The notes beneath the pieces were generated by a model. It was not told where the DNA came from. It saw nothing but the letters and a program-made list of their open reading frames with translations, and did no database searches. Positions 57,412-64,000 of a stretch of DNA of 64,000 bases are shown here, in pieces (positions within the stretch are counted from its first letter, which is position 1; every line of letters begins with the position of its first letter). The stretch comes from Halichondria panicea (taxonomy: Eukaryota > Porifera > Demospongiae > Suberitida > Halichondriidae), in assembly GCF_963675165.1 (NCBI RefSeq), contig NC_087386.1:2978169-3042168 (forward strand). The letters are read 5' to 3'. Both the position numbers and the translations under genes were made by a program.

Positions 57412-59339
57412 ATGTGGAGGCTGAGCTGTCTAGTAAGAGTGGCCAGGCCTTGGGCAGCTACCAGATCACCTGTACTTAAATGTGGTACATGCGGTTATTT
57501 ACACCATCATGATATCATACACGTACATACACAATACACAATACTGCACTGTACGACGTATTGTCTATTTAATCGCTATGCGTATGCTTGTGCAGGTGTT
57601 AGGACAACCTTATGTGCTCGTTCTTTTTCTTCAACAATCGCCAAGTCCCCTGGCAGCAAGGGACACAGCAAGGGACAGCTGTGGCTACTGATAATCCCCG
57701 CGACGACGTTCTGTCTGGGGACATGGCAGATATACAGACTACAGTGGAAGATTGACCTCATTGAGAAGTTGGAGAAAAAGACGAAGAGATCTCCTGTACC
57801 TATACCCACAGAGTGAGTAGTGTACTGTACGGATAAAAATTTCCGAGTGGTAAAGATCAAGATAAGTTTGGTTTTACTCATTTTATTTTCCCTGTACATG
57901 TAGTATTGCTGAGAGACTGGAGGATTATGAGTACAGACGAGTTCGTCTCCATGGTCACTTTGACCACAGTAAAGAGTTACATATGTGGCCACGCACACTC
58001 TACACCGGAGAGGCCACACCCACCAGAGGAGGCCCGGAGCCGGGAGCCTACATAGTGACACCGTTCTTCTGTGAGGAACTGGGTCGTTTTGTGCTCATTA
58101 ATAGAGGTTGGGTCCCCAAGAGGAGAATGGCCCCCTCCAGTAGGGCTCACGGACAGGTGGGTGTATAGGGCTGCTAGTTTTGTCTATACCAGTGTGTGTG
58201 GGGGGTGTCTATGTAATTAAGTGTTGTGAAGCTATTGCATCCAAGATCCAATTTTTGCTATTTTCCTAGCTCCCATTGTCTCTCACGTACTGTACAGTAA
58301 GTGAGAAGTAATTTTTCGTACTTTTCTGATCATCGCAGGTATCTTTCATTCTAGTTACAACTCTAAGAGCTTCATGTGTGCACTTGATTAATGCCTCCTC
58401 CCACCCAGGTGGAGGGTCGTGTGTCACTGACGGCTGTAGTGCGTACTGATGAGAGTAGACCATCCTTCTCCCCTAAAAACGATCCCCCTGCCAACCGATG
58501 GGGGTACAGAAACGTGACAGAGATGGCAACGTGTGCCGATACAGCTCCAATATTCCTCGACGCTGACTCAAGTAAGTGGTCGTTAGGTTAGCCATGGAGG
58601 AAATTGTACAAGTATTTGCTACATCATGTCCTGTGTGTGTGTGTGTGTGTGATTGAATAAGGTGGGTGGAATTGTGTCGACTGCAACGTATACTAGCTCA
58701 AACGGAATGCTCACTTAAGGTTGGCATCTGATGCTATTGAGTACATTTACAAAAAAATGTACGACATAATTTCTGTTCAAGTCTTAATTACTACCATGTA
58801 TGTACTGGGATCTGATTTCTACTTTGTGTGTGTGTGTGTTGGGGGGGGGGGGGGGGGTCACGCCATTGAGGAGTCACCTCTTAGTCCAATTGTTGGATGA
58901 TTCTGCTTGGTGTTCCGTTAAACCATCTAATTTTGTGCGGTAGAATTCAGCAGTTCAATTACTTGCTCAAAAGTGTGAAAATTTGCACAAGTTAGAACAA
59001 CTGATTGACCACTGGATAACTTATAATAGTTGTGAAGCAGCTAGGGCCTGACATTTTGGACACACCTTTGATCTACAGTATCACACACATTGTTGGCTAA
59101 CAATCTATAGAGCTTATTATAGTGTCGTTCATTGACTCAGACAGTTTCACTTATTATGCAATGTTGATGAAATGGTACTATCTGCAGCTACAACGGTTCG
59201 TGATGGTCCTATTGGAGGTCAGACTCGTGTGATCCTGAGGAACGAACACCTGCAGTACGTGTTTACATGGTACGCCCTTTCACTGTTCACTGGCTACATG
59301 TTCTATCAGCTGTGGAGGAAGTCAAAAAGGAGGAGATAA
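57412..59339 (+). CDS. SURF1: Surfeit locus protein 1, cytochrome c oxidase assembly factor
   Basis: Mitochondrial inner-membrane factor for early assembly of cytochrome c oxidase. Exons 57412..57484, 57596..57812, 57904..58156, 58409..58571 and 59188..59339 give 285 residues with agreeing phases (human 300). The Arg-rich N-terminus [14 protein letters not shown] with later RSFSS suits a mitochondrial presequence. First membrane helix is about 53-70, ending in the SURF1 signature [11 protein letters not shown] (66-76). The intermembrane part carries [19 protein letters not shown] and [10 protein letters not shown]. The C-terminal signature is GPIGGQTRV then [13 protein letters not shown], leading into the second helix. 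The acceptor of exon 3 is tacatgtag. The last intron contains a TG run and a G homopolymer near 58842. Confidence 0.95.
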
Positions 59340-59500
59340 CTGTAGAATCACATGTGACTTTCAGATACAGACAATAACAGCAATTACTTGCACAATTTGT
59401 GTAAACACTTGTGCGGTGCATGTATTGAATTATATATATAATATTTTGTTGATGATAATCATGTTCTGAATAATCCCTAAATTAATTTAACAATGTATGC

Positions 59501-61540
59501 CTACGTTACAAGCAGTTTGATGATATTGCTAAATAAAGTTTGTCTCTGTTTCTCAAACTTCTCAATTTCTGGCAGTAACTTAGCGATGTATCTGTCTCCA
59601 GGGTAACAGGATTTGAGCATCTTTGCACTGGCCTCAAAGTGCACTCCACTCAGTACAACCTTCCCCTCTCCACAGTTACACTGTACAATACATGGCTCTG
59701 AGTTCTCATATCCTGCCAGCACTTCATAGCCTCCCTTTTCCATTTCGAATGGTACAAACGTCCCCCCTCCATTATAAAATACTGAGAGACTTGAGTCGGC
59801 TGTGTGTTCCATTGCTATGGGGACTGCTCTAGCTCCGGCATTGCTCTTGTAGTCAAAGCCAGGGAAGTGAGGTCCTCTTCCAATGCCTGGGAAGAACTTA
59901 AGCTCTCTCGGTCCCACCACTTCCATGCTTGGGTCTCCCACAGCAAACTCCACATATGCACAACCATAGTAACCACCTGTACAAACAGAAATATTGAATA
60001 CTTACTTCTCTAGTTAGTATAGCTGCACAGCTCTATTAATTTATCTGCTATAGTCTTTTGCTCTTGAGTGAGTATATGGGTGGTGGTGGCTAGAACTATG
60101 AGAAGGTAGAGAGAACTGTGACAAATCAGTAGTTTTACGATGTTCATATCCCAGTCATTTGCTTCCAGTAAGAGTATACAATAAAAGAGAGAGTATCGAA
60201 CATAGTACATGTATTACCTTGTATCAGATGTATTTGGAAAGTAACATGACTTTTGTTTGGTAACTGACCAATCCGATTATCCGAGTGCCCGAAGCCGCTA
60301 CTTGCCTCGGAGGCAACTTATTATTGCTAAATTGTTATCATAATTGTTTCAGGCAGAAAGTGACGTTGCTTTTCAAAATCTGATGCACGGTGCTACTTTC
60401 AATACTCTCTCTCTCTCTTTTATGGACTCTTGAAATTAGCTAGGGAGTACAGTACGTGGTATTGGCTTCAATAATAGATCCAACATCCTTAACTACAAAA
60501 AGTGTACAAAACTGTGATAGTGGCATGAATCATTCCGAGCGAAGCGACGCTCTAATCAGGTCACATTGAGATTTTGGAGAAAAAAAACGACGACGATGTC
60601 GGACACAATTGAACTAGTGGCTCTGGCTGCTGCACACTGTAACGGTTCGACTTCAAAGTTGGAGGATGTGTTAGTGATTGTATTGAGGACATTTGAGCTC
60701 CATTCTACAGCTCAGAAGGCTTTTTTTCAAGCGTTCTGCTCATAAGCTCGACGATTCGTGACATTTCGATCATTACCTTCAATCATTCTAGCTCTGCCCA
60801 GTTACCTCTAACACACCCTTAATTTTATCTGATCACAGTGATGATTATGCGTAGCGAGGTTGCACCCTAGCTATAATAACACTGTGCACATGCATCTTTG
60901 CTCTTACCTGCACACAGTCCCAGATAAGCTCCACCAGCTGATACAAATTGTCGAATATTATCGTTTCCTTGCCCTTCTAATTCCTTGACGTACGGCAAGT
61001 CCTTACCACCTGGCATGACAAGCAGTCTACTATCATTCATCCAGTCACCAGTGATAATCTCCTCACTGGTGGTGGTCTGCACACTGTAAGTGTGACCAAG
61101 AGACGGGAGTGCTTTGTCTAGACTGTCCATTACCATGGCTACACAGTTAGGGGAAGCCCCCTCTCCACCATCAGTGTACACCAACACTCCTGAAGGTTGG
61201 AATCAGACATTTATTTGTACGTTGAGTTTCGATCTGAATTGATGTTGATGTAGGCTATAGATAATTATATAAAGCGCGAAATTTTTGAGGGGCTTCAGAT
61301 TTCGTGGGTAGCAATCCTGATTTAAAGGCGTGGCTTCGGGTAAGCAGTCATTCCGCGAACATTGTGCAACGAAAATGCTTTTAGAGGCCAATCCACGAAA
61401 TATAAGTGCCTCGAAAATTTCGCGCTATACGGTACGGTATCTATCTACCATAGGTGTAGATATAATCATAGATATAATCATAGATAGTTGATAAAATTGA
61501 AATAGACATCTAATATATCAATATCTCACTCACTCTTCAT
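59501..61540 (-). CDS. Stand-alone BPL_N / class I GATase-like protein
   Basis: Resembles the N-terminal domain (BPL_N) of fungal and some animal biotin-protein ligases, a glutamine-amidotransferase-like fold whose role is unclear. Exons 61534..61540, 60908..61189 and 59501..59976 give 254 residues. The first coding exon is only seven bases (ATG AAG A) with a gtgagt donor; the joined start MKRVLVYTDGG is exactly the family start, which supports it. Key segments: PGGKDLPYV at 62-70, GLCAGGYYG with the nucleophile-elbow Cys at 95, then VEFAVGDPSMEVVG, KFFPGIGRGP and NAGARAV. The product stops after the domain, with no biotinyl ligase catalytic domain, so it is not a complete holocarboxylase synthetase. 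Intron 1 holds a foldback element (61268-61434). Confidence 0.85.
61268..61434. mobile_element. Foldback element in intron 1 of the BPL_N gene
   Basis: 167 bp with left end aaagcgcgaaatttttgagg and right end cctcgaaaatttcgcgct, then atacggta. The ends resemble those of 8095-8243 and 15574-15706 (shared atacggta and cgagg/gaggg elements), suggesting a related family. Confidence 0.7.
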
Positions 61541-61975
61541 TCTCTTTCAGTGATTTGTTTGCACCATGATGAAAGCAGGAGTACATGAATCGAATATTCA
61601 TGGCCATTCATCTACAAGCCCCTCCCCCTCGTGAGTCATGGCTGTCGTACTCTGCTCCCTGGATGCATGCTACCATAGATAGTATCTACTGGAAATGGCT
61701 GATACTACAACATGACACTGAATGCTGCCACTTCCCCACAGTTGGTGGAGGATAGACTCACTGAAGACGAAAGGGTACGATATTATAAATATTCACACGA
61801 TGGATAGGTAGATCTACCTATTAATGATTGCTGCATTTGCCTAGTGCCTATTATTATAATTGTATTAATGTAGATTACTCTATTAATATATAATTATTAT
61901 ATGTACTCTGCTAAGTGCTTAGTGGCGTAGGCAAAGGGGGGCTGACAGGGCTAGAGCCCCCCCTTTTGTGCTCTG
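61541..61975. other. Interval between BPL_N gene and retroelement remnant
   Basis: 435 bp including the BPL_N gene's 5' UTR/promoter and AT-rich sequence. A short inverted stretch lies near 61920-61970 (aaaggggggctgacagggct / agagcccccccttt). No exon recognised. Confidence 0.5.
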
Positions 61976-64000
61976 TTAACTACAAGGCGATCTGGAAGAG
62001 CTAACGAAAGAAGGCATGGCTTTGCAATCAAGGCTTCCCAGAGACAGATCCAAAAGTCCCAAAGACTCCAATTTGGCCAGGTCCTTTGCGAACCTGATGT
62101 TTAAGGGGAAATGCAAGGCGGCACTGGATCTCCTGTCCAATGAATAAAAAGGGGGCATCCTCAATCTGAAAGACCCAACTGACGCAAATGATCCTACCTC
62201 ACAGACGGTCAAAGAGAGCCTGTTAAACAAACACCCGCAAGGCCAAGAGGCTCAACCCAACTGCATCCTTGAAGATGAGCCGCAGGTCCAACACCCCATC
62301 TTATTTGGTCCCTTGATGCCAGTGCCATCCGTTCAGCAGCTATTAAAGTTTCGGGAGCGGCAGGGCCGTCAGGCCTTGATGCACACGAGTGGAGACGTCT
62401 ATGTACCAGCCACAAAGAAGCTTCCAGAGATCTATGCAACTCCCTTGCAGCAGTGGCCAGAAGAATCTGCTCCTCCTACGTGGACCCTACACATATCAAG
62501 CCACTACTTGCAAGCCGCCTTATTGCCCTTGACAAAAACCCTGGAGTGAGACCCATAGGTGACACAGCACGCAGGATAATCGCCAAAGCGGTCCTAACAA
62601 TTATTTCCACTGATATTCAGGATGCAACAGGCTGTCGTCAACTGTGTGGAGGCCAAATCTCTGGTATTGAGGCAGCGGTACATGCAGCTAGATCAACCTT
62701 CGAGTCAAGTGAGGCTGAAGCGATACTACTAGTTGATGCATCGAATGCCTTCAATGCTCTCAATCGCCAGGTAGCACTACAGAACATCAGACGCCTTTGC
62801 CCACCTATCGCCACCATCCTCATTAACTCTTATAGAAACTCCACTGAGCTCTTTGTTGATGGAGAAGTTATCCTATCCCAAGAAGGTACTACACATGGAG
62901 ACCCCCTGGCCATGCCTATGTACGGACTAGCAACTATCCCTATCATTAGAAAACTGGATGGACTCTGCAAACAGGTCTGGTATGCGGACGACTCTTCTGC
63001 AATAGGGACAATTGGGCAGTTACATGATTGGTGGAACAAATTAGCAGCAATAGGTCCTGCCTTTGGTTACTTCCCTAATCCGTCTAAAACCTGGCTTGTC
63101 ACAAAGTAAAACCACCATGACCGAGCCACCAACATTTTCGCTGGGTCTGGAGTCAACGCCACGCCACGCCAGAAGGCAGACCTTATCTAGGTGCAGCGAT
63201 TGGCTCCCGTGAATACATTGCTGAATACGTGAACACTAAGGTACAACTGTGGTCATCTAGTATCAATACCCTCAGCAACATAGCAAAGTCGCAACCACAT
63301 GCCGCCTACTCAGCCATTCCCATGGCCTCCTAAGTAAATGGACATACCTCAGCCGGGTCGTACCCAACTTGAGCCACCTATTAGTCCCACTGGATAACAC
63401 ACTTCGAACTAAACTGATACCAGCCATTACGGGAAGACCACCTCCAAACAGTGTTAAATGCGACCTATACGCTCTACCGGCTCGGCTCGGCGGACTAGCA
63501 ATATCTATCCCCTCCAAGCTAGCGGACAAGGAACTGCACCACTCTCTCACAGTCACCTCATCCCTCACTGACCACGTCCTAGCTCAAGACAATGAATATG
63601 GATATAACATAGTCCGTGACCAGCAACTGAAGAAAAGAGAGGTCAGGACAACAGGAACAGACAAGAAGAAGAAGCAGCCTCTATACATCAACAGCTACCG
63701 GACGGGCTCCAGAAGGCAGTGGAGCTATCCAAGACAAAAGGAGCCTCCACTTGGCTCACGGTTCTCCCACTATCGGAACATGGATTCACACTACACAAGT
63801 CGGCCTTCCAAGATGCCCTAGCACTACGCTATGGCTGGACCCCAACTCGCTTGCCCTCCAAATGTGACTGTGGCAAAAACTTCAATGTGGAGCATGCCCT
63901 CTCCTGTGCCAAAGGAGGGTTTCCTACGTTAAGGCATAATGAAATAAGAGATACCACAGCATCCCTTCTCACGGAAGTATGCAGTGAAGTGTGTGTAGAG
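61976..64000 (+). mobile_element. Decayed non-LTR-type reverse-transcriptase element (open at right edge)
   Basis: The longest intact piece, 62453-63109, encodes a reverse-transcriptase core with RPIGDTARRI, VDASNAFNALNR, GTTHGDPLAMPMYG and the catalytic WYADDSS. The same protein continues upstream to about 62308 (GPSGLDAHEW) and further in another frame, where a stop lies near 62146. Downstream it is broken by frame changes after 63109 and a stop near 63330, then reappears at 63369-63600 (TGRPPPNS, LPARLGGLAI). The end, 63735-64000, encodes a Cys/His cluster (CDCGK, HALSCAKGG, RHNEIRD) common to this element family. No endonuclease is seen and the right end is outside the window. At least three lesions make this copy inactive. 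Confidence 0.85.

Overview
The window is nuclear DNA of an early-branching animal. The genes have many short GT-AG introns and 100-230 bp head-to-head promoters. The set mixes conserved animal genes (CLOCK, p67phox, MORN5, an Eph-type receptor) with housekeeping genes. Introns are full of short inverted-repeat (MITE-like) elements, CA and poly-C runs, and the palindrome TACATGTA. A demosponge is my best guess; this is inference from gene style and protein divergence, and I cannot name a species.

Layout. 0-1.7 kb: first coding exon of a quiescin sulfhydryl oxidase (minus), gene running off the left edge. 2.3-4.8 kb: CLOCK/NPAS2-type bHLH-PAS factor (minus). 6.3-12.0 kb: nine-exon p67phox/NCF2 (minus), head-to-head with MORN5 (12.2-12.9 kb, plus). 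13.0-17.8 kb: 14-exon NOM1 (minus), head-to-head with 24-exon DHX9 (17.9-27.1 kb, plus). 26.2-50.3 kb: a rearranged tandem segmental duplication. The ancestral order DHX9 3' end - ankyrin gene - AFMID 5' end is present twice. Both intronless ankyrin genes are intact (31.7-32.9 and 46.0-47.2 kb), while the second DHX9 3' end and the first AFMID 5' end are dead fragments. A kinase-less Eph-like receptor gene (37.7-40.0 kb, minus) sits inside the rearranged part between inverted copies of a ~300 bp repeat. 47.5-54.8 kb: complete eight-exon AFMID (plus). 55.3-57.3 kb: PFDN6 (minus), head-to-head with SURF1 (57.4-59.3 kb, plus). 59.5-61.5 kb: stand-alone BPL_N/GATase-like gene (minus). 62-64 kb: decayed reverse-transcriptase element running off the right edge.

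Gene models were built by hand. For each complete gene I joined exons at visible GT/AG sites, checked that codon phase agrees at every junction, and checked that the total is a whole number of codons ending in a stop. The genes do not form one pathway. Themes are redox biology (QSOX, p67phox, SURF1), RNA/ribosome biology (NOM1, DHX9), protein folding (PFDN6) and signalling (Eph-like receptor, lipid-anchored ankyrin proteins).

The most novel items are the duplicated ankyrin proteins, which combine a predicted myristoylation/palmitoylation N-terminus with three H-[IV]-YH-[IV]-LE tyrosine motifs; the kinase-less Eph-like receptor between inverted repeats; and the use of TACATGTAG as the 3' splice site in several unrelated introns.
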